Shown one piece after another: positions 48,882 to 63,229 of a stretch of DNA of 64,000 bases; position 1 is the first letter of the stretch, and each line of letters starts with the position of its first letter. Origin of the DNA: Rodentibacter sp. Ppn85 (lineage in GTDB: Bacteria; Pseudomonadota; Gammaproteobacteria; Enterobacterales; Pasteurellaceae); assembly GCF_001999335.1 (NCBI RefSeq), contig NZ_MLHS01000018.1:1-64000 (forward strand). Reading direction: 5' to 3'. The position numbers and the translations under genes were made by a program. The notes beneath the pieces were generated by a model that had not been told where the DNA came from, ran no database searches, and saw nothing but the letters and a program-made list of their open reading frames with translations.

Positions 48882-49145
48882 ATGTTTGTTGTTATTTTTG
48901 GTCGTCCTGGTTGTCCTTACTGTGTACGTGCAAAAAATCTTGCTGAAAAACTAAAAGGCGAAGTAGCAGATTTCGATTACCGTTATGTCGATATTCATGC
49001 GGAAGGTATTACCAAAGAAGATTTATCCAAATCAGTCGGTAAACCTGTTGAAACCGTACCACAAATCTTTATTGATGAAAAACCGATTGGTGGCTGTACT
49101 GATTTTGAAGCATTAATGAAAGAACAATTTGGTGTTGTGGCTTAA
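48882..49145 (+). CDS. grxA: Glutaredoxin 1
   Basis: This 87-residue glutathione-dependent disulfide reductase reduces ribonucleotide reductase and mixed disulfides. The redox motif CPYC is in GRPGCPYCVRAK (about 8-19) and the glutathione-binding TVPQIFIDEKPIGGCTDF follows. GGGGAA precedes the ATG. Confidence 0.95.
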   Translation: MFVVIFGRPGCPYCVRAKNLAEKLKGEVADFDYRYVDIHAEGITKEDLSKSVGKPVETVPQIFIDEKPIGGCTDFEALMKEQFGVVA

Positions 49146-49496
49146 CACTAACTTAACGGTTGTAAAAGTGCGGTTGATTTTCAAAGCATTTAAAACTGAA
49201 AAAATTTACCTTTGGTAAAAAATTTGACATTATTTAATTTAAAGGCTAAGTTCTCTATTCATCGAAGCTTAGTCTTTTTATTTTTTACTTGTAGAGAATC
49301 ATCTATATCACTATGAATTCCTCCGGCCCAAAGGCTTATTAAGCTTAAATACTCTTTTCAGGCTAGAAACTATTTAAATTACTTTATATTTTTGTAAATG
49401 TATTGTTATTTATTGTGTATAAGGATTATACTACCTACCACCAGCTAGGAAAATTTTTTCTCAGTTCTTCCCTAACTCAAATCTGTGAGGTGAATT
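49146..49496. other. Gene-free region between grxA and icd
   Basis: No gene is seen in these 351 bases. A single uptake signal is near 49167. A possible weak terminator for grxA is at 49242-49279 (AAGGCTAAG with CTTAGTCTT, long loop, then T-rich). A possible icd promoter is TTGTTA (49403-49408), an 18-base spacer and TATACT (49427-49432). Confidence 0.45.
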
Positions 49497-50744
49497 ATGC
49501 AACACAAAGCAGTAACAGCTAACGGTCAAGCAATTACACTAAATCAAGACGGCTCCCTCAACGTACCAAACAATCCTATTATTCCATTTATTGAAGGTGA
49601 TGGTATCGGTGTAGATGTTACGCCTGTCATGCGTTTAGTGATTGATGCAGCGGTATCAAAAGCTTATGGTACGGCACGTAAGATCGATTGGTTGGAAATT
49701 TACGCCGGCGAAAAAGCCAATCAAATGTATGGTGAAAATGTTTGGTTACCGGAGGAAACATTAAATGCCATTAAACAATACCATATTGCTATTAAAGGCC
49801 CATTGATGACACCGGTGGGTGGAGGCATTCGTTCGTTGAATGTCACAATGAGACAGGAATTGGATTTATATAACTGTTTACGTCCGATTCGTTATTATGA
49901 CGGTACACCAAGCCCGGTAAAACACCCTGAATTTGTCGATATGGTGATTTTCCGTGAAAACTCGGAAGATATTTATGCCGGAGTAGAATGGCGGGCAAGC
50001 TCGGCAGAGGCGGATAAAGTCATTGAATTTTTACGCAATGAAATGGGTGTAAAAAATATTCGTTTCCCTGAACAATGCGGTATTGGTATTAAACCTGTAT
50101 CAAAAGAAGGAACACAACGTCTGGTACATTCGGCATTGCAATATGTCATTGATAATGATCGAAGTTCGCTCACTTTAGTGCATAAAGGCAATATTATGAA
50201 ATTTACCGAGGGAGCATTTAAGGAATGGGGTTATCAGGTGGCGAAAGAATTCGGTGCCGAAGTAATTGATAACGGTCCTTGGCATAAGTTGAAAAACCCG
50301 AAAACCGGACGGGAAATTATTATTAAAGACTGCATTGCCGATGCGTTTTTACAAGAGGTGTTATTGCATCCAAAGGATTACGATGTGATAGCAACTTTGA
50401 ATCTAAACGGCGATTATATCTCTGATGCACTGGCAGCTCAAGTTGGCGGTATCGGGCTTGCTCCTGGAGCCAATATTGGTGTAGAAGCAGCAATTTTTGA
50501 AGCAACCCATGGCACAGCCCCAAAAATTGCAGGGCAAAATAAAGCTAATCCTTGCTCAATTATTTTGAGTGGAGAAATGATGTTACGTCATTTAGGTTGG
50601 ATCGAAGCCGCAGATTTAATTGTAAGAGCAGTAGCAAAAACAATTGCCAATAAAACTGTAACCCTAGATCTGGCAGAAACCTTGGAAAATGCACAAATAC
50701 GTTCTACGACAGAATTTGCCCAAGACATTGTTAGTAATATGTAA
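49497..50744 (+). CDS. icd: NADP-dependent isocitrate dehydrogenase
   Basis: This 415-residue enzyme oxidises isocitrate to 2-oxoglutarate. The substrate and regulatory-serine region [20 protein letters not shown] (about 104-123) and the NADP-type stretch [19 protein letters not shown] near 338 match E. coli Icd. GTGAGG precedes the ATG. It is the first gene of icd-acnB-gltA, an oxidative TCA set that H. influenzae is known to lack. Confidence 0.97.
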   Translation: MQHKAVTANGQAITLNQDGSLNVPNNPIIPFIEGDGIGVDVTPVMRLVIDAAVSKAYGTARKIDWLEIYAGEKANQMYGENVWLPEETLNAIKQYHIAIKGPLMTPVGGGIRSLNVTMRQELDLYNCLRPIRYYDGTPSPVKHPEFVDMVIFRENSEDIYAGVEWRASSAEADKVIEFLRNEMGVKNIRFPEQCGIGIKPVSKEGTQRLVHSALQYVIDNDRSSLTLVHKGNIMKFTEGAFKEWGYQVAKEFGAEVIDNGPWHKLKNPKTGREIIIKDCIADAFLQEVLLHPKDYDVIATLNLNGDYISDALAAQVGGIGLAPGANIGVEAAIFEATHGTAPKIAGQNKANPCSIILSGEMMLRHLGWIEAADLIVRAVAKTIANKTVTLDLAETLENAQIRSTTEFAQDIVSNM

Positions 50745-50843
50745 AAACAATTCGTTTTCCATTGTTTTATTATTTTTTACCAATGATAATTTTAATGAAT
50801 TTTTACTCATTGCCTTTATTTCTTATTCAAAAGGGGGTCACCT

Positions 50844-53447
50844 ATGTCATTTTTAACAGAATATCAAACCCACGTTAATCAACGCGCTGCCCAAGGTGTC
50901 GTGCCACTCCCACTCAATGCTCAACAAACCTCAAAATTAGTCGAGCTATTGAAAGATCCACCGACAGAAAATCAAGATGTATTAGTAGAATTGTTTGAAA
51001 GCCGCATTCCTACAGGCGTTGATGAAGCCGCCTATGTGAAAGCGGCTTTTTTATCAGATTTGATTAAAGGCAATACTCAGTCACCATTGATTTCACCACA
51101 AAAAGCCGTGCAATTATTAGGGACGATGCAAGGTGGTTACAATATTGAGCCGTTACTCAATACTTTGGAGAATGATGAATTAGCGCCGTTAGCTGTGAAA
51201 GCGTTGTCTCATACTTTATTAATGTTTGATAGCTTTTACGATGTAGCTAAAAAGGCCAAACAAGGCAACCCTTATGCCCAACAGATTTTACAATCTTGGG
51301 CAAATGCAGAATGGTTTTTATCCCGACCAAAATTAGCTGAAAAATTAACCTATACCGTATTTAAAGTCTCTGGTGAAACCAATACGGATGATCTGTCACC
51401 TGCACAGGATGCATGGTCACGTCCCGATATTCCATTACACGCATTGGCAATGCTAAAAAATCCAAGAGAAGGTATTGAACCGGATGAAGCCGGTGTGATT
51501 GGACCAATGAAACAAATTGCAACCTTGAAGCAAAAAGGTTTTCCGTTGGTTTATGTGGGTGATGTGGTCGGTACAGGTTCTTCACGTAAATCTGCCACTA
51601 ATTCAGTATTATGGTTAATGGGCGAAGATATGCCTTATATTCCCAATAAACGCACTGGCGGCTTAGTGCTTGGCGGCAAAATTGCACCAATTTTCTTTAA
51701 TACAATGGAAGATGCAGGCGCATTACCAATAGAACTTGATGTGAGCCAACTCAGTATGGGAGATGTGATCGATATTTACCCTTATACCGGTAAAATATGC
51801 AAACATAATACTGATGAACTATTGACCACTTTTGAACTTAAAACTGATGTATTGCTTGATGAAGTACGGGCTGGCGGACGTATTCCATTAATTATCGGGA
51901 GAGGCTTGACTCACAAAGCTCGTATAGAGTTAGGATTACCGGAAAGCGATGTATTTGTGAAACCACAATTATCCAATGAAAATAATAAAGGCTTTACCCT
52001 AGCTCAAAAAATCGTTGGTCAAGCTTGTGGTGTCGCGGGTATCCGTGCCGGACAGTATTGCGAACCAAGAATGACCACTGTCGGTTCACAAGATACCACT
52101 GGCCCAATGACTCGTGATGAATTAAAAGATTTAGCCTGTTTGGGTTTCTCAGCAGATCTAGTTATGCAATCATTTTGCCATACAGCTGCCTATCCAAAAC
52201 CGGTAGATGTAATAACTCATCATTCCCTGCCGGATTTTATTATGAATCGAGGAGGAGTGTCATTACGTCCTAGTGATGGGGTCATCCATTCTTGGTTAAA
52301 TCGTATGCTATTACCAGATACCGTTGGTACAGGGGGAGATTCCCACACTCGTTTTCCAATTGGGATTTCCTTTCCGGCAGGTTCCGGTTTGGTTGCATTT
52401 GCCGCAGCAACGGGAGTTATGCCGTTGGATATGCCGGAATCGGTTTTAATTCGATTTAGTGGTGAAATACAACCGGGTATTACTCTGCGGGATTTAGTGC
52501 ATGCTATTCCTTATTATGCAATTCAACAAGGATTACTCACGGTAGAAAAAGCAGGTAAGAAAAATATTTTCTCTGGTAAAATTCTTGAAATAGAAGGACT
52601 GGAACATCTAAAAGTAGAACAAGCTTTTGAAATTTCCGATGCTTCTGCCGAACGGTCTGCGGCTGCTTGTTGTATCAAGCTTAATAAAGAACCGATTATC
52701 GAATATCTCAATTCTAACATTGTGCTGTTAAAATGGATGATTTCCGAAGGCTATGGTGATCAAACAACTCTTGAACGTCGAATTAAAGCAATGCAAGATT
52801 GGCTCGCTAACCCACAATTATTAGAAGCTGACAAAGATGCTAAATATTCGACCATACTCGAAATTAATCTTAACGAGATCAAAGAACCTATTGTATGTGC
52901 TCCTAACGATCCTGATGATGCCCGCTTATTGTCTGAGGTACAAGGTGATAAAGTCGATGAGGTCTTTATTGGCTCCTGTATGACTAACATCGGACATTTC
53001 CGTGCCGCCGGTAAATTGCTCAATCAACACCAAGGAATGCTCCCCACCCGCTTATGGGTCGTTCCACCAACCAAAATGGATGCACACCTATTAAGTGATG
53101 AAGGCTATTTCAGCATTTATGGAAAAAGTGGGGCTCGCATAGAAATTCCGGGTTGCTCGCTTTGTATGGGCAATCAAGCACGTGTGGCTGATGGCGCAAC
53201 GGTAGTTTCCACTTCTACCCGCAACTTCCCGAATCGAATGGGCAAAGACGCCTTTGTTTATCTCGCCTCAGCAGAACTTTCTGCGATTTGCGCCTTGCTT
53301 GGGCGTATTCCTACACCTGAAGAATATTTGCAATACATGCAAAGTCTCGAGGCTGATAAAGACGACACCTACCGTTATATGAATTTCGATCAAATCAGCA
53401 GCTACTCCAACAAAGTTGATGGTTTAATTTTTCAAACAACAGTATAA
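50844..53447 (+). CDS. acnB: Aconitate hydratase B
   Basis: This 867-residue 4Fe-4S enzyme isomerises citrate to isocitrate. It has the AcnB domain order, with N-terminal HEAT-like repeats and the swivel domain ahead of the catalytic core. The cluster cysteines lie in [17 protein letters not shown] and [14 protein letters not shown] near the C-terminus. The length equals E. coli AcnB (865). AAAGGGGG precedes the ATG. It is 99 bases after icd and 27 before gltA. Confidence 0.97.
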   Translation: MSFLTEYQTHVNQRAAQGVVPLPLNAQQTSKLVELLKDPPTENQDVLVELFESRIPTGVDEAAYVKAAFLSDLIKGNTQSPLISPQKAVQLLGTMQGGYNIEPLLNTLENDELAPLAVKALSHTLLMFDSFYDVAKKAKQGNPYAQQILQSWANAEWFLSRPKLAEKLTYTVFKVSGETNTDDLSPAQDAWSRPDIPLHALAMLKNPREGIEPDEAGVIGPMKQIATLKQKGFPLVYVGDVVGTGSSRKSATNSVLWLMGEDMPYIPNKRTGGLVLGGKIAPIFFNTMEDAGALPIELDVSQLSMGDVIDIYPYTGKICKHNTDELLTTFELKTDVLLDEVRAGGRIPLIIGRGLTHKARIELGLPESDVFVKPQLSNENNKGFTLAQKIVGQACGVAGIRAGQYCEPRMTTVGSQDTTGPMTRDELKDLACLGFSADLVMQSFCHTAAYPKPVDVITHHSLPDFIMNRGGVSLRPSDGVIHSWLNRMLLPDTVGTGGDSHTRFPIGISFPAGSGLVAFAAATGVMPLDMPESVLIRFSGEIQPGITLRDLVHAIPYYAIQQGLLTVEKAGKKNIFSGKILEIEGLEHLKVEQAFEISDASAERSAAACCIKLNKEPIIEYLNSNIVLLKWMISEGYGDQTTLERRIKAMQDWLANPQLLEADKDAKYSTILEINLNEIKEPIVCAPNDPDDARLLSEVQGDKVDEVFIGSCMTNIGHFRAAGKLLNQHQGMLPTRLWVVPPTKMDAHLLSDEGYFSIYGKSGARIEIPGCSLCMGNQARVADGATVVSTSTRNFPNRMGKDAFVYLASAELSAICALLGRIPTPEEYLQYMQSLEADKDDTYRYMNFDQISSYSNKVDGLIFQTTV

Positions 53448-53474
53448 CGTAAACATAAAATAAGGAGACTTAAT

Positions 53475-54749
53475 ATGCCAAACTTACATCCTAACTTAAC
53501 CGCTGAACTTCATTTAAGTGATGGTCGTAAAATTGCATTACCAGTTTATCAAGGTAATTTAGGTTATGATGCTATCGGTGTCGAAACATTGCAAAAACAA
53601 GGTTTATTTACCTATGATCAAGGATTAACTTCTACGGCACTTTGTGAATCCAATATTACCTACATTGACGGTGATCAAGGTATTTTATTACATCGCGGTT
53701 ATCCTATTGATGAGCTTGCATTCAATAAAACTTATCTTGATGTAGCATATTTATTACTAGAACATGAACTACCAACGGAAGAACAACTTGCCGAATTCAA
53801 AAAAGAAATATGCTCGCATTATATGGTAAACGATCAATTTACTCGTCTACTCCAAGGTTTCCGTCGCGACTCCCACCCAATGGCAGTAATGTGTGCTGCT
53901 AGCAGTGCCTTAGCTGCATTCTATAATGATGATTTCCAAGCAGAAAAAAACATTGAGCGTACAGCGATTCGTTTATTGGCCAAAATGCCGACCTTAGCAG
54001 CAATGTGCTATAAATATAGTATTGGTCGGCCGTTTATGTACCCTCAATATCATTTATCCTATGCCGGCAATTTCTTATATATGATGTTTGCAACGCCTTG
54101 CGAACCTTATGTTGTTAACCCAGTAGTGGAACAAGCGATGGATAGAATTTTTACTCTGCATGCCGATCACGAACAAAATGCGTCCACCTCATCGGTACGT
54201 AGTGTTGCCTCATCAGGTTCAAATCCGTTTGCCTGTATCGCGGCAGGAATTGCCTCTTTATGGGGACCGGCACATGGCGGTGCCAATGAGGCTTGCATAA
54301 AAATGCTAGAAGAAATCGGCACAGTAGATCGTATTCCAGAATTTATCGCAAGAGCAAAAGATAAAAATGATCCGTTCCGTTTAATGGGCTTTGGTCATCG
54401 CGTATACAAAAATTATGATCCACGCGCTAAAGTTATGCGTGAAACCTGCCATGAAGTTTTGCAAGAACTTGGTATAAGCACTCCATTACTAGAAGTCGCC
54501 ATGGAGCTTGAACGAATTGCATTAAATGATCCATATTTTATTGAGCGCAAACTCTACCCAAATGTGGACTTCTATTCCGGTATTATTTTAAAAGCTATTG
54601 GCATTCCGGTATCAATGTTCACAGTAATTTTTGCTCTTGGGCGTACTGTTGGTTGGATTGCCAACTGGAAAGAAATGAATGAAGAAAGTCTAAAAATTGT
54701 TCGTCCGAGACAAATTTATATTGGTCATCAAGAGCGGCATTTAAAATAA
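53475..54749 (+). CDS. gltA: Type II citrate synthase
   Basis: This 424-residue enzyme condenses acetyl-CoA and oxaloacetate, with the length and N-terminal domain of the NADH-sensitive hexameric type. Catalytic histidines are seen in [16 protein letters not shown] and [16 protein letters not shown]; the aspartate is in [20 protein letters not shown] precedes the ATG. It is last in icd-acnB-gltA and ends before a paired-uptake-sequence terminator. Confidence 0.97.
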   Translation: MPNLHPNLTAELHLSDGRKIALPVYQGNLGYDAIGVETLQKQGLFTYDQGLTSTALCESNITYIDGDQGILLHRGYPIDELAFNKTYLDVAYLLLEHELPTEEQLAEFKKEICSHYMVNDQFTRLLQGFRRDSHPMAVMCAASSALAAFYNDDFQAEKNIERTAIRLLAKMPTLAAMCYKYSIGRPFMYPQYHLSYAGNFLYMMFATPCEPYVVNPVVEQAMDRIFTLHADHEQNASTSSVRSVASSGSNPFACIAAGIASLWGPAHGGANEACIKMLEEIGTVDRIPEFIARAKDKNDPFRLMGFGHRVYKNYDPRAKVMRETCHEVLQELGISTPLLEVAMELERIALNDPYFIERKLYPNVDFYSGIILKAIGIPVSMFTVIFALGRTVGWIANWKEMNEESLKIVRPRQIYIGHQERHLK

Positions 54750-54822
54750 ACTAGGAATTGTTCATCCTTAGAAAAACCATTATTTTTATAATGGGTCTTT
54801 AAGAAGTATTTACAATAGTTTG

Positions 54823-54856
54823 AAAAAAGTGCGGTTAAAATCAACCGCACTTTTTC
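54823..54856. terminator. Paired uptake-sequence terminator, gltA/lacZ
   Basis: AAAAAGTGCGGTT (54824-54836) and AACCGCACTTTTT (54843-54855) pair over a six-base loop. It lies between convergent gltA and lacZ and can stop transcription from both sides. Confidence 0.9.
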
Positions 54857-54869
54857 ATTTTAATATTCG

Positions 54870-57941
<3,072 letters not shown>

Positions 57942-57943
57942 TC

Positions 57944-57949
57944 ACTATA
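57944..57949 (-). promoter_or_regulatory. lacZ promoter -10
   Basis: TATAGT on the minus strand lies 30 bases before the lacZ ATG, with a likely start near 57937. The -35 is poor, which fits dependence on CRP at 57989-58004, centred about 60 bases upstream. Confidence 0.5.
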
Positions 57950-57972
57950 ACTGAATTTGGTCTTTTATTCAG

Positions 57973-58020
57973 AAAGGATATTGGATTTTGTGAGGGAGAT
58001 CACAATATCCGATATCCTTT
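57973..58020. promoter_or_regulatory. CRP box inside a 48-base palindrome, lacZ promoter
   Basis: TGTGA-GGGAGA-TCACA (57989-58004) is a perfect CRP consensus. It is flanked on each side by 16 bases (57973-57988 and 58005-58020) that are inverted copies at 14 of 16 positions and contain GGATAT and ATATCC twice each. No T-tract follows, so it is not a usual terminator although manA ends 30 bases away. The extra symmetry may mark a second regulator. Confidence 0.75.
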
Positions 58021-58049
58021 ATGGCATTAGCTAATTTACTGTCAGATTC

Positions 58050-59249
58050 TCAAGGCAGCTTCGCAACAACGGTATAGCCTTCCGATAATCCTTCGATTTC
58101 ATAAGAAGAACCGGAAGTGATAAAGGCAGACTCTCCCTTTTTAAGGGAAAGTGCGGTTGTTTCCGAGCGTAAATTGATTTGCCCTTTCATCACCATGAAA
58201 ATGCCTGCACTTTGAATTTTTAAACGATGAGTTTCACCACATTCATATTGAATATTTTGTAGCGCGAAATCTTTTGCCGGTGTGGAATAAGTGAATACAC
58301 GCATATCATGAGGGGCGGCAGAAATAATTTGCGGTTCTATTTCTCGACAATCCACCACTTTTAATAGCTCCGGAATATCCACATATTTTGGTGTTAACCC
58401 ACCACGAATGACATTATCGGAACATGCCATCAGTTCAATGTTTTGTCCGCGTAAATAAGCGTGCGGAATACCCGCAGCTTGATAAATCCCTTCGCCTTTT
58501 TTAAGCTGAACAATATTGAAAAGATAAAAACACACTAAACCCGCATCGAGTTTTTCCAGTGAAATCTCCATCGCTTCCACAGAATAAACCAGCCAATAAT
58601 CGGGATTGTCTAGCCTGAGTTCATTCTGAGCATAAGCCTCACGATTTTGCTCAACAATAGGGGCAAGCCATTGATACAATTGGGATTGATCCGCTTGCAT
58701 GACATCCGCATAAAACGAATGCAGCTCCTGATTACGTAATTTTTCTGCAAGAGGTGCAAGAGAAGGACGTTCATTGAGTGAAGAGAGGATTTTTTCTTTT
58801 GTCTTAAATCCGTGTAACAGCCAGAAATCGGACAATGCAATCATCATTTCAGGCTTATGGTTATTATCTTTATAAGTTCGTTTCGAATCTTTTAAATCAA
58901 TCCCTTCGGCATTTTCCTTTGCAAAACCGATTTCCGCCTGCTGTTTTGTCGGATGTAACTGAATAGAAAGCGGTTTCTCCACATCAAGAACCTTTAATAA
59001 ATAGGGTAATTCTTCACCAAAAATTTCTCGACTTTTCTCGCCAAGTGTGGTCGGATTTTGCTGTAAAAATTCAGTCAGCGGTAAATTTTTGCCCTCAACT
59101 TCAATTATGGAGGGGGCAGAAATATGTGCACCAAGCCACCATTCGGCATAATGTTGATTTTCTTCCACCGAAAGATTTAATAATTGTGGAATGTAATGCT
59201 GTCCGCCCCAGACGTAATGTTGTAAAACACCGGTTAATTTATAAATCAT
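58050..59249 (-). CDS. manA: Mannose-6-phosphate isomerase
   Basis: This 399-residue type I zinc isomerase links mannose 6-phosphate, the product of ManXYZ, to fructose 6-phosphate. LQHYVWGGQHYIPQLL, the zinc-binding KPLSIQLHPTKQQAE and NHKPEMMIALSDFWLLHGF and later GIPHAYLRGQNIELMACSDN are typical. I use the ATG at 59249 with AGAGGTG seven bases upstream. Only 17 bases separate it from the crr terminator, leaving no room for its own promoter. Confidence 0.95.
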   Translation of the reverse strand: MIYKLTGVLQHYVWGGQHYIPQLLNLSVEENQHYAEWWLGAHISAPSIIEVEGKNLPLTEFLQQNPTTLGEKSREIFGEELPYLLKVLDVEKPLSIQLHPTKQQAEIGFAKENAEGIDLKDSKRTYKDNNHKPEMMIALSDFWLLHGFKTKEKILSSLNERPSLAPLAEKLRNQELHSFYADVMQADQSQLYQWLAPIVEQNREAYAQNELRLDNPDYWLVYSVEAMEISLEKLDAGLVCFYLFNIVQLKKGEGIYQAAGIPHAYLRGQNIELMACSDNVIRGGLTPKYVDIPELLKVVDCREIEPQIISAAPHDMRVFTYSTPAKDFALQNIQYECGETHRLKIQSAGIFMVMKGQINLRSETTALSLKKGESAFITSGSSYEIEGLSEGYTVVAKLP

Positions 59250-59265
59250 TTTTTCACCTCTAAAC

Positions 59266-59293
59266 AAAAAATCCGCACAACGGCGGACTTTTT
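59266..59293 (-). terminator. Terminator of ptsH-ptsI-crr
   Basis: On the minus strand AAAAAGTCCGC and GCGGATTTTTT pair around CGTTGT. It lies 15 bases after the crr stop and just ahead of manA. Confidence 0.78.
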
Positions 59294-59307
59294 CATTCTA
59301 TATAAGA

Positions 59308-59808
59308 TTATTTTTTAAGGCTTAATACTACGGATTCGCCGGCAATGACCTCACCTGCTTTTTTCTCAATGCTTGAGATCTCATCCATATTGGAAATTAC
59401 AACCGGTGTTAATACAGATTTCGCTTTTGCTTCTAGCAATTCAAGATCGAATTCAATTACTGTATCACCACGTTTTACAGATTGCCCTTCTTGAGCAATA
59501 CGAGTAAAACCTTCACCTTTTAACTCAACGGTATCAATACCAAAGTGAACAAATAATTCAACCCCTTCTTTTGATTCCATTGAAAAGGCGTGGTTAGTTT
59601 CAAAAATCTTACCAATAACGCCATCAACCGGTGCGACAATTTTATTACCTGTCGGGCGAATAGCAATGCCATCACCAACAATTTTTTCAGAAAACACAAC
59701 ATCCGGTACATCTTCGATATTTACAATTTCACCAGACAGCGGTGCATAAATATCAACGTCAACCGATTTGTTCTCTTTGGAACCGAATAACTTGTCAAAT
59801 AACCCCAT
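59308..59808 (-). CDS. crr: Glucose-specific PTS EIIA (Crr)
   Basis: This 166-residue cytoplasmic phosphocarrier also regulates adenylate cyclase and inhibits permeases. Active histidines are H73 (TNHAFSMES) and H88 ([14 protein letters not shown]). The N-terminal MGLFDKLFG amphipathic helix is intact. I start at 59808, six bases from AGGAG; the upstream ATG at 59814 touches it. It follows ptsI by 59 bases. No EIIBC glucose gene is in this window. Confidence 0.96.
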   Translation of the reverse strand: MGLFDKLFGSKENKSVDVDIYAPLSGEIVNIEDVPDVVFSEKIVGDGIAIRPTGNKIVAPVDGVIGKIFETNHAFSMESKEGVELFVHFGIDTVELKGEGFTRIAQEGQSVKRGDTVIEFDLELLEAKAKSVLTPVVISNMDEISSIEKKAGEVIAGESVVLSLKK

Positions 59809-59867
59809 TTTCATCTCCTATCCATTAAATATGGTTGATATTCTAGCTTAAAACACTGATTTTGTAT

Positions 59868-61595
59868 CTAGCTCAGTGCTTTTTCTAACAAAAATTCTTT
59901 AATTAATTGCTCAATTTCCAAAGCGGTCGGTTTCTGTAATGCTTTACTTGCAAGCTCTTTTACCTCTTGGAAATTCACACTACGAATGAGTTTTTTAATC
60001 CGGGGTACAGAAATTGCACTCATACTGAATTCATCTAATCCCATACCTAGCAAGAGCAAGGTTGCACGCTCATCACCGGCTAACTCACCGCACATCCCCG
60101 TCCATTTACCTTCCGCATGAGAAGCATCGATAACTTGTTTAATTAAGCCAAGCACAGACGGTTGCATTGGATTGTAAAGATGAGAAATTAATTCATTACC
60201 GCGATCAACTGCTAAGGTATATTGTGTTAAGTCATTAGTACCGATACTAAAGAAATCCACTTCTTTCGCTAAGAATTTCGCATTCACCGCAGCGGATGGG
60301 GTTTCCACCATCACACCGATTTGAATATTTTCATCAAAGGCTTTACCTTCTGCACGTAGCTCCGCTTTCAGAGTTTCAATCACGGATTTTAATTCACGAA
60401 TTTCTTCTACCGAAATAATCATCGGGAACATCACGGCTAATTTGCCAAAGGCAGAGGCACGCAATACCGCACGTAACTGAGCATGAAGAATTTCACGGCG
60501 GTCAAGTGCAATACGAATTGCCCGCCATCCTAAGAACGGGTTCATTTCTTTTGGAAGATCTAGGTACGGTAAATCTTTATCACCGCCAATATCCATAGTA
60601 CGAAGCACTACCAAACGTCCGCCCATTGCCTCTACGACTTCTTTATAAGCAATAAATTGCTCTTCTTCCGTTGGAAGTTGATCGCGATCCATAAAGAGAA
60701 ACTCTGTACGGTATAAACCTACACCTTCGGCACCATTACGATTTGCACCGTCACAATCGCGAATCGTACCAATATTCGCCACCACTTCAACTTTATGCCC
60801 GTCTAATGTCACGGCAGGAAGATCTTTTAATTTTGCCAATTCGGCTTTTTCTTCCGCTAATTTTGCTTCTAAAGATTTTAATTCATTGATTTGAGCTTGA
60901 GTCGGATTAATGTAGACTTTGTTATTTACGGCATCAAGAATCAAGAAATCACCGGTATTCACTTTTTCAGTCACATTGTTGGTTCCAACGATAGCCGGCA
61001 ATTCTAAAGAACGAGCCATAATAGAAGTATGTGAAGTACGGCCTCCAATATCCGTAATGAATCCCAATACTTTCTCAAGATTCAATTGTGCCGTTTCAGA
61101 GGGGGTAAGATCATAGGCAACCAAAATAGATTCTTCGTTTATATCGCCTAGATCAACAATATGCATACCTAAAATGTTTTTGATTAAACGGTTACCAATA
61201 TCGCGAATATCACCGGCACGCTCTTTCAAATACTCATCGTCAATTTCTGATAACATCGCCACTTGCTGATCGATAATTTTACTTGCAGCGACACCCGCGT
61301 TAACTTTATGTGAACGTAAATAGTCGATAATTTCTTCTTCTAATTCTTCATCTTCCAAAATCATCAAATGCCCCTCAAAAATCGCTGCTTTTTCTTCGCC
61401 CAACGAAGCAAAAGCACGATCTTTGATGGAATTTAATTGTTCAACAGCGGCATCACGCCCTTTGTAAAAACGTGCAACTTCCGTTTCAATTTGATCATCA
61501 GAAATCGGCGTTGTATCAAGGACAATTTTTTCTTCTTTAAGAACTAACGCCTTACCAAAAACAATACCGGGGGATGCTGGAATACCTGAAATCAT
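59868..61595 (-). CDS. ptsI: PTS enzyme I
   Basis: This 575-residue enzyme transfers phosphate from phosphoenolpyruvate to HPr. The phospho-His is H189 in [15 protein letters not shown]. The PEP-binding domain has [18 protein letters not shown] and [16 protein letters not shown], and [10 protein letters not shown] holds the catalytic Cys. The ATG at 61595 follows AAGG; a GTG two codons earlier is less likely. Middle gene of ptsH-ptsI-crr. Confidence 0.97.
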   Translation of the reverse strand: MISGIPASPGIVFGKALVLKEEKIVLDTTPISDDQIETEVARFYKGRDAAVEQLNSIKDRAFASLGEEKAAIFEGHLMILEDEELEEEIIDYLRSHKVNAGVAASKIIDQQVAMLSEIDDEYLKERAGDIRDIGNRLIKNILGMHIVDLGDINEESILVAYDLTPSETAQLNLEKVLGFITDIGGRTSHTSIMARSLELPAIVGTNNVTEKVNTGDFLILDAVNNKVYINPTQAQINELKSLEAKLAEEKAELAKLKDLPAVTLDGHKVEVVANIGTIRDCDGANRNGAEGVGLYRTEFLFMDRDQLPTEEEQFIAYKEVVEAMGGRLVVLRTMDIGGDKDLPYLDLPKEMNPFLGWRAIRIALDRREILHAQLRAVLRASAFGKLAVMFPMIISVEEIRELKSVIETLKAELRAEGKAFDENIQIGVMVETPSAAVNAKFLAKEVDFFSIGTNDLTQYTLAVDRGNELISHLYNPMQPSVLGLIKQVIDASHAEGKWTGMCGELAGDERATLLLLGMGLDEFSMSAISVPRIKKLIRSVNFQEVKELASKALQKPTALEIEQLIKEFLLEKALS

Positions 61596-61698
61596 GTTCA
61601 CCTTCCGAGATTAATAGGATTAAATAAAACAATAGCCATAAAAACGTGTTTACAGGAGTAAATCAAAACGGATTTTATGGCTATCTTATACTCAATAA

Positions 61699-61956
61699 TT
61701 ACTCTAAAGTAGGGATTAATGCGACTAAATGTTCAACGGCTTGTTGCTCATCTTCACCTTCAGCGGATATGGTGATAACCGTTCCTTGTGTCAAACCCAA
61801 AGTTTGTAATTTAAATAAACTTTTTGCACTCGCACTTTTCCCTGCGGATGTCACAGTAATATCTGAAACAAAACCTTTTGCTTCTTTTACGAATTGCGCA
61901 GCAGGACGAGTGTGCAAACCGTTAGGTGCTGTGATTTCTACATCTTTTGAGAACAT
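61699..61956 (-). CDS. ptsH: Phosphocarrier protein HPr
   Basis: This 85-residue carrier passes phosphate from enzyme I to sugar-specific EIIA proteins, including ManX and Crr here. The active H15 is in [11 protein letters not shown] and the regulatory-type S46 in [16 protein letters not shown] lies before the ATG. First gene of the pts operon. Confidence 0.97.
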   Translation of the reverse strand: MFSKDVEITAPNGLHTRPAAQFVKEAKGFVSDITVTSAGKSASAKSLFKLQTLGLTQGTVITISAEGEDEQQAVEHLVALIPTLE

Positions 61957-62118
61957 AATGTTACCTCTATTAATAAAATAGTTTAATTATAAAACTGTCA
62001 GATTCAAAGCCTGCCATAGTATCCTTGTTAAAAACAAAATAATCAAGGAAAAAGGCAAAAAAACTTAAGTGAGATCAACATTCTAATCCGATTAACCAAA
62101 TTTTACGCTAAGTTCTGA

Positions 62119-63159
62119 CTAACTTGTTGAAAAATGCCGTTGTGACTTTGTTTCCGATAAACTTGCAATAAGTTTATGGTAGTTCTCATAACGCACCTGA
62201 GCAATTTTCCCAGTTTCAACCGCCTCACGTAAAGCACAGCCCGGATCATTCAAATGTTTACAATCACGGAATTTACAGGTACCTAAGACATATTGGAATT
62301 CTCGGTATCCTTTGGTGATTTGATCGGCGTCTAAGTGCCATAATCCAAATTCGCGAATACCCGGCGAATCAATGAGATTTCCACCTTGAGGTAAATGATA
62401 AAGACGTGAGGAAGTTGTCGTATGTTGCCCTAGCCCCGAACCTTCACTCACTTCGCCGACTTGTGCATTTACGTTGGGAAAAATAGCATTGATAAGACTG
62501 GATTTCCCGACCCCGGACTGCCCGACAAAAATAGATGTGCCACTACTTAAAAGTGCGGTCAGTTTTTCCATATTTTTTCCGTTTGAGGCAGAAATAATCA
62601 AGGTTTGATAGCCTATATCACGATAAATTTGCAATTGTCGTTCAATATTTTTTTCCTCTTCATTCGTTAGAAGATCGCCTTTATTGACTACAATAATCGG
62701 TTCAATACCCGCAATTTCACATACCACAAGATAACGATCAACAATATTAAGAGAAAAAACCGGCAACACTGCGGAAACAATAATGATACGATCAATATTC
62801 GCTGCAATCGGTTTCAATCCATCATAATAATCAGGGCGTAAAATTTCGTTCACACGCGGATGAATAGCTTCAATCACCCCGCTCACACCTTGTAGCTGTT
62901 CGTTCCCTTTCCGCCAAATTACTCTATCGCCCACCACTAAGCTTGAAAGAGTACGGCGTAAATTACAGCGGTAAATATCCCCTTGCTCATTTTCTACATC
63001 CGCATGCATAGAATAACGTGTCACCACCAAGCCGTCTTGTGATTCCCCCAGCATCTCGTCTTGCCATTCAATTTCTCTTTTCTTGTGGCGGTGAAGAGTA
63101 CGGGCATTGTTAAATTCAATTCGGCGGAACTGATTTTGAGTGAGTTTACGTTTAGCCAT
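62119..63159 (-). CDS. rsgA: Ribosome small subunit GTPase RsgA
   Basis: This 346-residue circularly permuted GTPase checks late 30S subunit maturation. After a basic N-terminus ([16 protein letters not shown]) and an OB fold come, in permuted order, G4 (VVNKGDL), G1 ([13 protein letters not shown]) and G3 ([11 protein letters not shown]), then the zinc site [20 protein letters not shown] with its cysteines and histidine. It is divergent from orn, as in other gamma-proteobacteria. Confidence 0.96.
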   Translation of the reverse strand: MAKRKLTQNQFRRIEFNNARTLHRHKKREIEWQDEMLGESQDGLVVTRYSMHADVENEQGDIYRCNLRRTLSSLVVGDRVIWRKGNEQLQGVSGVIEAIHPRVNEILRPDYYDGLKPIAANIDRIIIVSAVLPVFSLNIVDRYLVVCEIAGIEPIIVVNKGDLLTNEEEKNIERQLQIYRDIGYQTLIISASNGKNMEKLTALLSSGTSIFVGQSGVGKSSLINAIFPNVNAQVGEVSEGSGLGQHTTTSSRLYHLPQGGNLIDSPGIREFGLWHLDADQITKGYREFQYVLGTCKFRDCKHLNDPGCALREAVETGKIAQVRYENYHKLIASLSETKSQRHFSTS

Positions 63160-63161
63160 AA

Positions 63162-63170
63162 AAGTGCGGT
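63162..63170 (+). repeat. DNA uptake signal (example)
   Basis: AAGTGCGGT, the Hin-type uptake signal, here in the rsgA/orn promoter region. Other copies include 1013-1021, 2632-2640, 7126-7134 and 9565-9573. Dozens occur on both strands across the window. Confidence 0.95.
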
Positions 63171-63229
63171 CGTTTTTTACTACGATTTTGATAAAATGGA
63201 AAAAATTTTCACATAGGATACCTTATATT

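Noticed and set aside
57973-58020. Palindrome as the manA terminator
   Set aside because: No T-tract follows on the manA strand and the centre is a perfect CRP consensus.
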